This document shows, piece by piece, positions 1 to 8,513 of a stretch of 64,000 nucleotides of DNA. The notes below the pieces were generated by a model. The model was not told the DNA's origin. It searched no databases and was given only the letters and a program-made list of their open reading frames with translations. Position 1 is the first letter of the stretch, and the number at the start of each line of letters is the position of its first letter. This DNA comes from Lachnospiraceae bacterium (lineage in GTDB: Bacteria > Bacillota > Clostridia > Lachnospirales > Lachnospiraceae): positions 46,668 through 110,667 of the forward strand of contig CABJBM010000021.1 of assembly GCA_902363835.1 (NCBI GenBank). Direction: 5' to 3'. Position numbers and translations under genes: made by a program.

Positions 1-926
1 GTTTGTGTTTCTGCAGAACCAAACCAGTTTGCAAAATCAACCGTAAGGTCTTTTTTCTGGGAGCCTTTAATCATGGCAATCTGCTCTGTAACATATGGAA
101 CGCCTAATTCGGGAACCATGATCTGGAACTTATAATTTCTCTCTGTCTGATTCTGAAGCACACCGCTGCCCCATATCTCTGTAATGGGGATGGAACCGGA
201 AATTACATTTCCAACATAATCTTCCCCCTGCTGCTCCATATGGCCATTTTGAATCCAGTTCTTTACAAACTCCCAGCCTTTATCGGAAATGCCATGTTCC
301 CCACTGTCATCTCTGAAACGAATCAGCAAACTGGCCAGAATTGTCTTACCGGTGCCGCCGCCAAAATTCAGGATGTTGTATTTGCCTTTCCACTCCGGAT
401 TCACCAGATCTGTATAATCCTTTGGCGGATTTTGCAAATCAGCACTCATGATATTCACCAATGGCTGAATGACGATGGGATAGTAATATCCTTCTTTATC
501 TCCTAAGGACATATCCACATCTCCAACCCAGGAAGGTTCCCATTTATCAAGAACATTCTCCTTTTTCAGTTTCTCATATTCAATGGAATTCAATCCAAAC
601 ACCATGTCTGCCTGGGGATTATTTTTCTCTGCAATGATTCTGTTAGCTAAATCCCCGCCCTGAATCTGTACAACTTCGATGTTATAACCTGCAGCGGCTG
701 CCTGTTCCTTTAACCACGCATCCCTGCCATTGGAACCTGAGTTGGTATAGACGATCAGTTTTTGGCCTTTATCCACCTCACCGCCTGTTGTCTGGGTTGT
801 TGTCTGGGCTGTTGTCTGGCCTGCCGTATCAGCCGTTGTCTCCTTGCTGCCGGACCCACAGGCTGCCAGGGACAGTACCATAGCAACAGATAATCCAAGT
901 GCTGCAAACTTCTTTAAATTTTTCAT
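1..926 (-). CDS. ABC transporter solute-binding lipoprotein, C-terminus outside window
   Basis: Extracellular binding protein of an ABC importer. The frame runs off base 1, so only about 308 residues are present. A signal peptide ends in a lipobox (LSLAACGS, Cys23), so the mature protein should be lipid-anchored. A Thr/Gln-rich linker follows (residues about 30-48), then a periplasmic-binding fold of the family-1/AfuA type (IVYTNSGSNGRDAW near the start). A good ribosome site (AGGAGAAG) lies 5 bases before the ATG. It starts 10 bases after the GDPD gene stop, so the two are one operon, and permease genes probably follow beyond the window edge. AfuA-like proteins bind iron, phosphonates or phosphate esters. 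With a GDPD neighbour a phosphate ester such as glycerophosphodiester is plausible, but the substrate is not shown by the sequence. Confidence 0.85.
   Translation of the reverse strand, partial: MKNLKKFAALGLSVAMVLSLAACGSGSKETTADTAGQTTAQTTTQTTGGEVDKGQKLIVYTNSGSNGRDAWLKEQAAAAGYNIEVVQIQGGDLANRIIAEKNNPQADMVFGLNSIEYEKLKKENVLDKWEPSWVGDVDMSLGDKEGYYYPIVIQPLVNIMSADLQNPPKDYTDLVNPEWKGKYNILNFGGGTGKTILASLLIRFRDDSGEHGISDKGWEFVKNWIQNGHMEQQGEDYVGNVISGSIPITEIWGSGVLQNQTERNYKFQIMVPELGVPYVTEQIAMIKGSQKKDLTVDFANWFGSAETQ
787..822. repeat. 12-bp tandem repeat coding for the Thr/Gln linker
   Basis: Three copies of GTTGTCTGG, each followed by a variable triplet, with a 12-base period. They encode the TTxQ-type linker behind the lipobox of the solute-binding protein. 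Such repeats can change length by slippage without a frameshift, since the period is a multiple of 3. Confidence 0.7.
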
Positions 927-936
927 GACTCTTCTC

Positions 937-1776
937 CTATTTTTCCTTAAATTTATTTAATATGTATCCTTTTAACAACGCCGGCCAATCAGTCTGGATA
1001 ATTTCGAATCCAAGGTCCATTAACGTTCCCCATGTTTCCTCATAACCGATCTTAATGGCATTATTATCATCCAAAAGCCCTGAAAGAATGGTATCATCAT
1101 CCAGTGTAATGGCATTGACCCACGGAGCAATGCCTGTCTCCTTTAATTGCCCCATGAATTCCGGACTTAAAAATTCACTTTCTAAATCAGTAAAAATTAA
1201 TTCCGCTGCTGCAACATTGATATCATATTTCTTTATAATATCCCATTCTTCCGGACGTCTCATGATGGGCATGTACATAATTCCAGTGCCGCTTACCTCA
1301 AGCTCCTTCAGTAAATCCTCTTCCACTCCTGATTTTAAAAGGATTTGATCCTTCATATCCATTCTCTCCAGAAACGCTATAATTTCCTTCCAGTAAAACC
1401 AGGATCTATCAATATTAATCAGACATTTCCCCCGGAATCTTTCCAGAACATCCTCTAAATACTCCAGCTTTTGTCTGCATACATGTCTCACGGAATTCAA
1501 AGTATAAAGCTGATTCACCTCCTCTGAAGTCATGGTTCTGATATCCCGGTCAATCCCCAGCTCCAATGGCTCTTCTCCATTATGAAACGCATAAAACACT
1601 CCGTCCGAAGTCATGGAAACATCCACCTCTATCATATCTGCTCCATGAAGCAATGCATTCTTATATGACATGCATGTATTTTGAACCACATTTCCCCCGC
1701 AGGTTCCGCGATGAGCCGCAATTAAAATCTTATTTTTCTCAATAAGATTTCTAATTGATTGATTCTTTATGTACAT
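937..1776 (-). CDS. Glycerophosphodiester phosphodiesterase family protein
   Basis: Predicted cytoplasmic hydrolase of glycerophosphodiesters, yielding glycerol 3-phosphate and an alcohol. The 279-residue protein has the GDPD signature: HRG at residues 22-24, an E-x-D pair (IEVDVSMTSDG, near 50-52) and the second His in FHNGEE, the metal and catalytic residues of the family. No signal peptide is visible, so it probably acts on an imported substrate. It is the first gene after a strong promoter and is followed after 10 bases by the solute-binding protein. An operator-like palindrome covers the -35 box, so repression by a LacI-type protein is likely. The C-terminal half is less typical, so the exact substrate is open. 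Confidence 0.85.
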   Translation of the reverse strand: MYIKNQSIRNLIEKNKILIAAHRGTCGGNVVQNTCMSYKNALLHGADMIEVDVSMTSDGVFYAFHNGEEPLELGIDRDIRTMTSEEVNQLYTLNSVRHVCRQKLEYLEDVLERFRGKCLINIDRSWFYWKEIIAFLERMDMKDQILLKSGVEEDLLKELEVSGTGIMYMPIMRRPEEWDIIKKYDINVAAAELIFTDLESEFLSPEFMGQLKETGIAPWVNAITLDDDTILSGLLDDNNAIKIGYEETWGTLMDLGFEIIQTDWPALLKGYILNKFKEK

Positions 1777-1805
1777 TATCCTTACCTCCTTGGTTCTTTA
1801 ACTAT

Positions 1806-1835
1806 TTTATACACCATTTATTGGAACGTGTCAAT
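1806..1835 (-). promoter_or_regulatory. Promoter of the GDPD/transporter operon with LacI-type operator over -35
   Basis: Reading the minus strand, TTGACA (1829-1834), a 17-base spacer and TATAAA (1806-1811) form a near-consensus sigma-A promoter. The -35 box is inside the palindrome TTGGAACGTGTCAAT (1821-1835, plus strand), so a bound repressor would block polymerase. The same core occurs at 1948-1962 and 4313-4327. Confidence 0.75.
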
Positions 1836-1947
1836 ATTATTTTATAATTTAATTGTTTATTTTACATGATTTCATCAAAAACTTTACATTTTTTTGTGCA
1901 TATTATGGTGATCGTTTTACTGATTTGCGTACCTTTACCCCATTTTT

Positions 1948-1962
1948 ATTGACACGTTCAAT
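1948..1962. promoter_or_regulatory. Second operator-like palindrome
   Basis: ATTGACACGTTCAAT is the inverted copy of the palindrome at 1821-1835. The centres are 127 bases apart, close to 12 helical turns, which would suit a DNA loop held by a tetrameric LacI-type repressor. Looping is inference. Confidence 0.55.
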
Positions 1963-1987
1963 TATTTTATCCGCTTTTTGCCGCAAC

Positions 1988-2053
1988 AAAAAGGTGCTGC
2001 AGCAGAGTTCAACCGGCGGTTGGTTCCTGAAACTCCTACTGCAACACCTTTTT
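1988..2053 (-). terminator. Rho-independent terminator of the LacI/solute-binding fusion gene
   Basis: Arms of about 15 bases (AAAAAGGTG-C/T-TGCAG and its complement) enclose a second inner stem. On the minus strand the hairpin ends in TTTTT. It lies 17 bases after the fusion gene stop. Confidence 0.8.
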
Positions 2054-2069
2054 GGGATTTCATATTACT

Positions 2070-4298
2070 TTAAACACGTTCTGGTACAGGATTAAAGATT
2101 CTGCTGCATTCTGCCTGCGCTTTTTCCAGGGCAATGTCTGCCTCCTCAATTCCCGAAGCAATGGAACGGATCGCTTTTCCCAGAATATCTTCAAACAAGA
2201 ATTCATTAAAAACATGATTTTTATGGTGATGGGATATTCTCCAGCCGGGTTCAAAGGATTTTTCCATATCCTCCAGCCAGGGATAAAGCTCCAGTATGTC
2301 CATATTCCTGCTGATTTCATGATTGCACACATACCCGCCAAGATAGGTAATGGTTTCGGCAATGTCTTTTCGGTACAGCCATTTTAAGAACATCATGCAT
2401 TCTTCATATTTATTGCTGAATTTTGAGACACCAACAGAACCGCCTCCTGACAAAGGCTGTCCGCCGGGAACCGTTCCATAGGCAATTCTTCCCACTACCT
2501 TGGATTCCAAATTGTGAATCATTTCAGAGGCATAATTGGAAAATACAATGTGCATGGCAGTACTGCCCTCTGAAAACTGCCGCGTTGGTTCTTGCCACCA
2601 CTGGTAAATATCATTGCTGGTATAACGGCAGGTATCCAGGTAATTTAAAATTGCCTGCTTCATCTCAGGGATCAGGATGTTCACATGCCCGCTTTCATCA
2701 AAAATATCCTTCTTATATTCCCGGAATCTTGGCAGGAAATCACAGGCCGCGAGAAACGTCCGCCCATAAGTAGCTGACGCCCCATACCTGGTCCTGGAAG
2801 CCGGGTTTTCCTTTTTCGTAAAAAATCTTGCCACTTCATTAAATTCTTTAAAGGTCCTGGGAATCTCCAGGCGCCTTTTATACGTTTCAAAAAATTCCCG
2901 TTTAATCAACTCATCCTCAAATAAATCTTTTCGGTAAAACAGCATCTGCACGCAGGCATCCAAAGGAAATGCATACCGGACGCCATTTACAATGGAATAA
3001 TTTTCAGATAATGTAGGCAAAATCTGCTCTCTCAGCCATCTTACCACCGGTCTGGTATCATCTAAGGGACGGTATATCTTATCTCCCAGCTCTGTCATCC
3101 ATGCCATATCAATCCGGATCAAATCATAAGGATTGCTCTGGCTGCATGCACGGGACATCTTATAATGTTCATCATAAGAAACCTCTATCATATTTACTTT
3201 AATTCCGGTTTCCTTGGTAAAGGAAGGAAGAAGCATTTTAATGGCTTTGCTGGTGGGATTCTGAATGGTGAGGAAACAGATGGAACTGTCCTTTTGGGTG
3301 AAAGGTACATCATAATAAAACCCGTCATTTTCAACAAGAATCTGTTCCAACCGGTTTTTTCCCTGCTCCTTTTCTTTCTCAGCCTGACTTAATTCCCGTT
3401 CTTCTTCGCTGATTCCAATAATTCGTTTCCCAATGGTCCTTCCAAGCAGTTTATAATTCAACTCATATTTGCACACTTCAGGATCAATGCCAATGCTTTT
3501 ACTGGACAGGGCATAAATAACCGGCATCTTTTTATCCGGATTATATTGGTGGGCTGCCTTCACATAATCCGCATCTTCCTTGCTCATGGCAATGACCGCA
3601 TCAAACTCCTCTTTGGAGTTTAAGATATCAAATGCCTTATTAAACCACTTGCTGTCATCACTTGGAAATATTTTATAAGAGCAGTTGTTATCCTCAAACA
3701 CATCCACTGCCCCGTTTATAAAACTTTTGCTATTGGAATAAATGCTGTTTTCGCAAAACAATGCCACATTTTTATGGCCGTCTGCAATACACCTCATGGC
3801 AATGTCCTGTCCCGCTTTGTCAAATGAAAAAGAAACGTAAACAGCACCTTCCGGCATTCCCTTAACCTTCCGCTCCACAAAGAAAAAATTTGCTTCGGAG
3901 GTGTAAAGCCCCCGGTTCTTTAACAGGGAACTGACCACCACCACTGCCATGGGATTTAAAGACAGAGCTTTTTTTACCGCACGTTCCTCACCGCATTCTA
4001 AGTTATTGGTACAAATTAATTCTATACTGAAATCATGATCCCGCAAATACTGTTCTAAACCAAAATATAAGTCATTATAGCTTTTCAAAGTAATTTTAGG
4101 CACAATGATGCAGACTCTGCGCGCCATGCCGGCACGCAGCTGCTGTGCCTGGACGTTCATCTTATACCCCATCTCATTGGCAATCCGTTCCACTAATTGA
4201 ATCTTTTCAGCACTGACGTTTCCCCTTTTATTCAGCACATTGGAGACGGTGCCATGGGAAACACCGGCTTTTACAGCTATATCTTTGATCGTAGGCAT
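2070..4298 (-). CDS. LacI-family regulator fused to a solute-binding-protein domain
   Basis: A 742-residue regulator with three parts. Residues 1-50 are a LacI helix-turn-helix (TIKDIAVKAGVSHGTVSNVLN). Residues about 60-320 are a LacI/periplasmic-binding-like sensor. Residues about 345-735 look like a family-1 extracellular solute-binding protein (TSKAIKMLLPSFTKETGIKV; later MPVI-type and GGxxxG segments). There is no signal peptide, so the binding domain must work inside the cell, presumably as a ligand sensor. Normal LacI proteins are about 340 residues, so this is a real fusion and not a misread start. Its promoter region carries the same operator core as the GDPD operon, which suggests autoregulation and control of that operon. 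The ligand is unknown. Confidence 0.85.
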   Translation of the reverse strand: MPTIKDIAVKAGVSHGTVSNVLNKRGNVSAEKIQLVERIANEMGYKMNVQAQQLRAGMARRVCIIVPKITLKSYNDLYFGLEQYLRDHDFSIELICTNNLECGEERAVKKALSLNPMAVVVVSSLLKNRGLYTSEANFFFVERKVKGMPEGAVYVSFSFDKAGQDIAMRCIADGHKNVALFCENSIYSNSKSFINGAVDVFEDNNCSYKIFPSDDSKWFNKAFDILNSKEEFDAVIAMSKEDADYVKAAHQYNPDKKMPVIYALSSKSIGIDPEVCKYELNYKLLGRTIGKRIIGISEEERELSQAEKEKEQGKNRLEQILVENDGFYYDVPFTQKDSSICFLTIQNPTSKAIKMLLPSFTKETGIKVNMIEVSYDEHYKMSRACSQSNPYDLIRIDMAWMTELGDKIYRPLDDTRPVVRWLREQILPTLSENYSIVNGVRYAFPLDACVQMLFYRKDLFEDELIKREFFETYKRRLEIPRTFKEFNEVARFFTKKENPASRTRYGASATYGRTFLAACDFLPRFREYKKDIFDESGHVNILIPEMKQAILNYLDTCRYTSNDIYQWWQEPTRQFSEGSTAMHIVFSNYASEMIHNLESKVVGRIAYGTVPGGQPLSGGGSVGVSKFSNKYEECMMFLKWLYRKDIAETITYLGGYVCNHEISRNMDILELYPWLEDMEKSFEPGWRISHHHKNHVFNEFLFEDILGKAIRSIASGIEEADIALEKAQAECSRIFNPVPERV

Positions 4299-4312
4299 AG
4301 ACTTATCCTCAC

Positions 4313-4350
4313 TTTGATTCGTTCAAATTAATATTTGTTTTATTATAGCA
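4313..4350 (-). promoter_or_regulatory. Promoter and operator of the LacI/solute-binding fusion gene
   Basis: On the minus strand an extended -10 box, TGC-TATAAT (4342-4350), has only a weak -35. The palindrome TTTGATTCGTTCAAA (4313-4327) lies between the -10 and the start codon, at or just after the likely transcription start, where a repressor would block elongation. Confidence 0.65.
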
Positions 4351-4433
4351 TGAACATATGGAGTTTTCTATCTATTTGTTCCAGAAATATTTTACCCCTT
4401 TATTTATTGCAATAGCGGCGGTCTCAGAATAAT

Positions 4434-6152
4434 TTAATCCGAATGGCTTATCAATTTTACGTTTTCAACCGTTTCCTCTTCTATCTTAAACGGCTGCCGT
4501 ACTTCCACAAAGTGTAAATCCTGCATAACAACCTGGCCGGCATCGCAAAGTTCGATTCCCTGACTGCAGGCTTCAAACCTACAGCCGGAAATGGTGATAT
4601 TGCGGTTATACGGACCGGAAAATCCCTGGGATTTCACGGCAATTCCTCCCATGCCATATGAGCCGTACCGGGGCTTGAATCCGCAGTTAATAAAGCTGCA
4701 GTCCTGGATTATTATATTTTCTCCATGCCCTCCCTCGCAGTGTGTGCTGAATTCAGCTCCGATCAAAATTCCCGCATTCATAAGGTTCTCATAGCGGCAT
4801 CCCCGGATGGTTACATTTCTGCACCGCAATAAATGGCCCGCACCGGCAATATTTTTAAATACGCTGTCCCTGCACTCATAGGAATCAGGCTCCCAGCACA
4901 GTGCATGTACCAGGGAACCCGCTGCCACAAAATCAGGCAGACCCTCCTTTAATACCAGACGATATCTCGTTATCTGGTTAACCGTCCCCGCTACAGCGGT
5001 ACCGGCAGTCTTTTCCTCCGGCTGTACACTGCTCTCCCTAAAACCGCCGGCAAACTCCCAGCTCTCAAGCCGGAACTCACACATGTCCATGCCGTCATAA
5101 ATTCCTATGGCCGCAGGTAAGCGAAGTGGGACAGGTGCATATTTGCAGGTACAGATGAGTTCACGCTCACCAATCCGCCTTTCCACAAGAAGAAAATTAC
5201 TGTGAACGTTCTGACCATCCATCCGGACGCCTTCCACATGACACCGGTCCAGCAATATGGCTCCGCTGCAGCGGTAGATCTTCCAGCCGTCCCTTGGACC
5301 GGTAAAAAACTGGGCGCCGGCCGGTTTTATAACCAGACGCCTGGCTGTTATATTCCTGCAGTTCTCCGTCAGAACAGCAAACCCATTGGTATTGTAAACA
5401 CGCACATTGGACAGGCTCAAATCGTCGCAGCCTCCGAAAAAAAACTGAAAATCCGTGCGTCCTGACTGATGCCAGGATAAGCCCTCTCCCACATTTACCT
5501 TTCTCCCAATCTCCCCATCCCGAAGGCACAGAGTTCTTTCTCCTGTTTTGGTAAATCTCCGGTCATAACCAAAGCCATAGGTTAAACTCTCCCCAAGCAG
5601 ACGGCCTTCTCCTATTTTTTCCCCGGCATGGCCCCTGACATCAAAACGGTTCATACAGTATGCAGCCATTCCATTCTCACAAGGCAGACCCGGGAAAACT
5701 TCTATCTCCACCTCATCTTTTGAGATCCGCTTCACCACACCGGCGCTGGCCGTTTCCGGCATTCTGGTCACAGCTATGTTCTCAAGCTTCAGGCTGCCGC
5801 AGCCTTCCGCCCATAAAATAGCCGGCATCAGTATCTGGGGGTCCTGCTCGTGCAGTCCTGCCAAAACAGTTGCCGGTTCACCCTCCTCTATACATACCCC
5901 GCTGATCGTCAGCCCCCGGATCCCCGAAAGAAAAAGAAAACAGTCCTTCTCACGGACATCTCCGCAGCCGTCGTCATGGGCAATGGATGGGGTCTCAATC
6001 GTCTCATAATCATCAAGTATATAAGTCCCGCTTCCCAGTCTGACATGCAGGAAGCCTGTTTCCACGGCATGTCTGACAGCCTCTCTTAACCCGCGGGCGG
6101 CATGCTGTTTATCTGCAATAAAGTCATCCGCCCGGACACAATCATATTTCAT
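4434..6152 (-). CDS. Right-handed parallel beta-helix protein
   Basis: A 572-residue protein built of beta-helix coils. Repeated short turns such as ENIAVTRM, NVTIRGCRYEN, NIIIQDCSFINCGF and NITISGCRFEACSQGIEL give the pectate-lyase/polysaccharide-lyase-like pattern, strongest from residue 400 to 550. No signal peptide is visible. Its start overlaps the stop of the SGNH gene by 4 bases, so the two are translationally coupled. Beta-helix proteins in such clusters are usually glycan lyases, hydrolases or epimerases, but I cannot identify a catalytic site. It is the last gene of the sugar cluster before the LacI fusion gene. Confidence 0.75.
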   Translation of the reverse strand: MKYDCVRADDFIADKQHAARGLREAVRHAVETGFLHVRLGSGTYILDDYETIETPSIAHDDGCGDVREKDCFLFLSGIRGLTISGVCIEEGEPATVLAGLHEQDPQILMPAILWAEGCGSLKLENIAVTRMPETASAGVVKRISKDEVEIEVFPGLPCENGMAAYCMNRFDVRGHAGEKIGEGRLLGESLTYGFGYDRRFTKTGERTLCLRDGEIGRKVNVGEGLSWHQSGRTDFQFFFGGCDDLSLSNVRVYNTNGFAVLTENCRNITARRLVIKPAGAQFFTGPRDGWKIYRCSGAILLDRCHVEGVRMDGQNVHSNFLLVERRIGERELICTCKYAPVPLRLPAAIGIYDGMDMCEFRLESWEFAGGFRESSVQPEEKTAGTAVAGTVNQITRYRLVLKEGLPDFVAAGSLVHALCWEPDSYECRDSVFKNIAGAGHLLRCRNVTIRGCRYENLMNAGILIGAEFSTHCEGGHGENIIIQDCSFINCGFKPRYGSYGMGGIAVKSQGFSGPYNRNITISGCRFEACSQGIELCDAGQVVMQDLHFVEVRQPFKIEEETVENVKLISHSD

Positions 6153-6754
6153 AACAGAATCCTCTTAATCTCACGGCTCATTACAGCTGCTATTTTCACG
6201 TAGCCGTCATGATTGGGGTGAATCCTGTCCTCCAGATACAGTTCTGCGTTATTGCGGTGAATTCCGCACATCCGGCGCATATCAATCAGGAAAAATCCCA
6301 GTTTTTTACTGGAACGTTCCAGCTCCTCATAGTAATCCAGCATTGTGTAGCCTTTTTTATTGGGAAGATCATACGCCTCCCCCTCCTGTTCCACACCGTC
6401 CGGCTTCTCAAAGCGGTATATAGGGGTTGCCCAGGCCAGCAGCGCCCCCGGTGCCGCTGTGTGCAGTTTGTCAACCACAATCCTGACTGCGGCAGAAAAT
6501 TCCTCCAGCGAACTCCCCCAATACCAGTCATTGCTTCCATGCCAGATCAAAAACAGTTCCGCATCTTCCGGAATCGGATGTTGTTCCAGAACTTCCAGCA
6601 TGTTCCCTGGAGTGGCTTTCGCCAGACCACTGGAACCAACTGAAAAATTACAGACCTCCGCCGTACAGAGCGCTTCCTTTATCAGCCCCTCATAGCCGCC
6701 CTGGCCGTGATTAACCGTTGAAATACTGTCACCGTATATTACCAGCTTTTTCAT
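6149..6754 (-). CDS. SGNH/GDSL-family hydrolase
   Basis: A 201-residue esterase-fold protein. Block I is GDSIS near residues 9-13 (nucleophile Ser), block III is WHGSND (oxyanion Asn), and block V is DRIHPNHDGY, giving the Asp-x-x-His of the triad. No signal peptide is seen, so it is probably a cytoplasmic deacylase. It lies 83 bases after the GH63-like gene and overlaps the beta-helix gene by 4 bases. In a glycoside cluster it may remove acyl groups from an imported sugar. The substrate is not known. Confidence 0.85.
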   Translation of the reverse strand: MKKLVIYGDSISTVNHGQGGYEGLIKEALCTAEVCNFSVGSSGLAKATPGNMLEVLEQHPIPEDAELFLIWHGSNDWYWGSSLEEFSAAVRIVVDKLHTAAPGALLAWATPIYRFEKPDGVEQEGEAYDLPNKKGYTMLDYYEELERSSKKLGFFLIDMRRMCGIHRNNAELYLEDRIHPNHDGYVKIAAVMSREIKRILL

Positions 6755-6837
6755 TGTATCTCCTTTTCTCCGGTCCTGTGCCCGTCTTCCCTTTGAGTCA
6801 GGCGGATATTCCCAATCCGCTTTGCTGCCTGATCCGG

Positions 6838-8487
6838 TTAAAATGTCAGCTTCATATCACCCTGCACAGAAATGGAATGCTGTGCCCCCTGGTAAATCAG
6901 GTTCAGCTTAAAGCAGTCTTCCGTATGAATCGTCACATCAAGGGAGCCGCCCATGTCCTTTGCCTCAAAATCCGCGGTTTTTCCGGCAAACCAATACCGC
7001 TTGCAGCCCAGTACACCGCCCTTGACAAGATTCCCTGAAATCTCCCAGCGGACTGTCGGCTCGCCTTCTTTTCGCTCCAATGACAGGCCCACGGCATACT
7101 GGATTATGTAAAGGATCGGACCGAGCCCGGACCAGCCCACAAACTCATTTTTGTCGGAATCGCCGCTGGAAATCTCATCAGCCGGATAATTTTCCCAGAT
7201 TGTCCCAGTCTGGTCATATACCTTTGAGATCACATCCAGGTGATTGATGGCAATATCTCTTGCCAGTTTATGGAAACCATGCTTTTCCAGGCCGCCAATC
7301 ACCAGCGCATTGGTCGGCGCCCATACGGAACCCCGCCAATAGCCGCCCCGGGGATCATACCCTTCTTCATCAGCAGCCAGCACCGGGATCCGGTGAGGAC
7401 GGTTAAATGCTTCTTTATCCTCCAGCCATTCAATCAGGCGTTTCCCCTGCTTTTCATCGGCAACCCCTGATACCAAGGGGAAAAATCCGGCTATTGTCTT
7501 GATTCTGGTCTGGCGTTCGCCAAAGGTAATGTCATAATAAAAGCCCTCATGCTCATTCCACATGTAACGGTTGATTTTTTCAATCAGAATGGCCCTGTCC
7601 CTGGCAAGTCCTTCACGCCGTTTCTCGTAGTCCGGCACTTCATAACCGTACTTTTCCAGTTCATCCATTATGTCAATCAAATTACCTGCAAACATCACCA
7701 TTTCTGAACTGGTATCCACAGCAAGGCCCAGATGCTTGTTCCTGGTCGAATTGTCCATGCTGGCCCAATCAGTCACGTACAAACCGTTTTGATGGCGGAG
7801 ATGGTATTTCAGCGCCTCATGATAACGGTACAGCGGTTCCAGCACCATCCGAAGCCGTTTTACGTCTTTGGTATGGCAATAGCTCTCCCATTCCGCAAAT
7901 GCCAGCAACGGATGATTTAAATTGTCCAGAGTTAAATAAGGCTTCTTTTCGATAATGCGCCCCATATTCGGTTTATACATATCCTCATAAGCCAGAGTCC
8001 CCAGCTCCTTGAGCATGCGGAAACCGTAATGGTTGTGAAAATAGGAGTACAGCGGGCTGTCAAAGGCATTGACCCAAAGCAGGAAATCCCTGCCCGTATC
8101 CCGTACCATTTCCCTGGGTATTTCCCCGTCATCAAACTGCTTGCAGTAAAAATTGTCCAGGGAACAGATTCCCGGCACATAAGGATGAAACAGATTGCAG
8201 AACAGTGTCATAAAGACAGTGTCCCATAGGAATATATCATTATTAAACGCTGCATCCACAAAATTGCTCACAAAACCGCTGCCCTCAGCCGGCTGATGAA
8301 TGTTGGTATACAGAATGCGGACCGCATAATGATAGCAATCCACCCACTCCTGATGATTGGATACAATCGGTACCGGAAGCAGGTCTTTTACTTCGTCGTA
8401 CTTCAGATAGGGAACTCCGTCATATTCTTTTTTCTCAAAATACATTCCCCTGTCAAGAGAATCTAAAAAACTGTAATCTCTGTCCAT
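6838..8487 (-). CDS. GH63/trehalase-like glycoside hydrolase, possible glucosylglycerate hydrolase
   Basis: A 549-residue (alpha/alpha)6-barrel glycosidase of the mannosyl/glucosylglycerate hydrolase type. DWASMDNSTR holds the expected general acid Asp, GGYWRGSVWAPTNALV is the conserved GH37/GH63 signature, and IWENYPAD holds the likely base Glu. No signal peptide is visible, so it acts on imported substrate. The ribosome site AAGGAG lies 8 bases before the ATG, 26 bases after the ycjM-like gene. Some members of this group hydrolyse glucosylglycerate, which is also the substrate of E. coli YcjM, so this cluster may hold both a phosphorolytic and a hydrolytic route. Specificity is inferred from family and context. 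Confidence 0.75.
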   Translation of the reverse strand: MDRDYSFLDSLDRGMYFEKKEYDGVPYLKYDEVKDLLPVPIVSNHQEWVDCYHYAVRILYTNIHQPAEGSGFVSNFVDAAFNNDIFLWDTVFMTLFCNLFHPYVPGICSLDNFYCKQFDDGEIPREMVRDTGRDFLLWVNAFDSPLYSYFHNHYGFRMLKELGTLAYEDMYKPNMGRIIEKKPYLTLDNLNHPLLAFAEWESYCHTKDVKRLRMVLEPLYRYHEALKYHLRHQNGLYVTDWASMDNSTRNKHLGLAVDTSSEMVMFAGNLIDIMDELEKYGYEVPDYEKRREGLARDRAILIEKINRYMWNEHEGFYYDITFGERQTRIKTIAGFFPLVSGVADEKQGKRLIEWLEDKEAFNRPHRIPVLAADEEGYDPRGGYWRGSVWAPTNALVIGGLEKHGFHKLARDIAINHLDVISKVYDQTGTIWENYPADEISSGDSDKNEFVGWSGLGPILYIIQYAVGLSLERKEGEPTVRWEISGNLVKGGVLGCKRYWFAGKTADFEAKDMGGSLDVTIHTEDCFKLNLIYQGAQHSISVQGDMKLTF

Positions 8488-8513
8488 AACCGCATTCTCC
8501 TTATTTATGCCGT

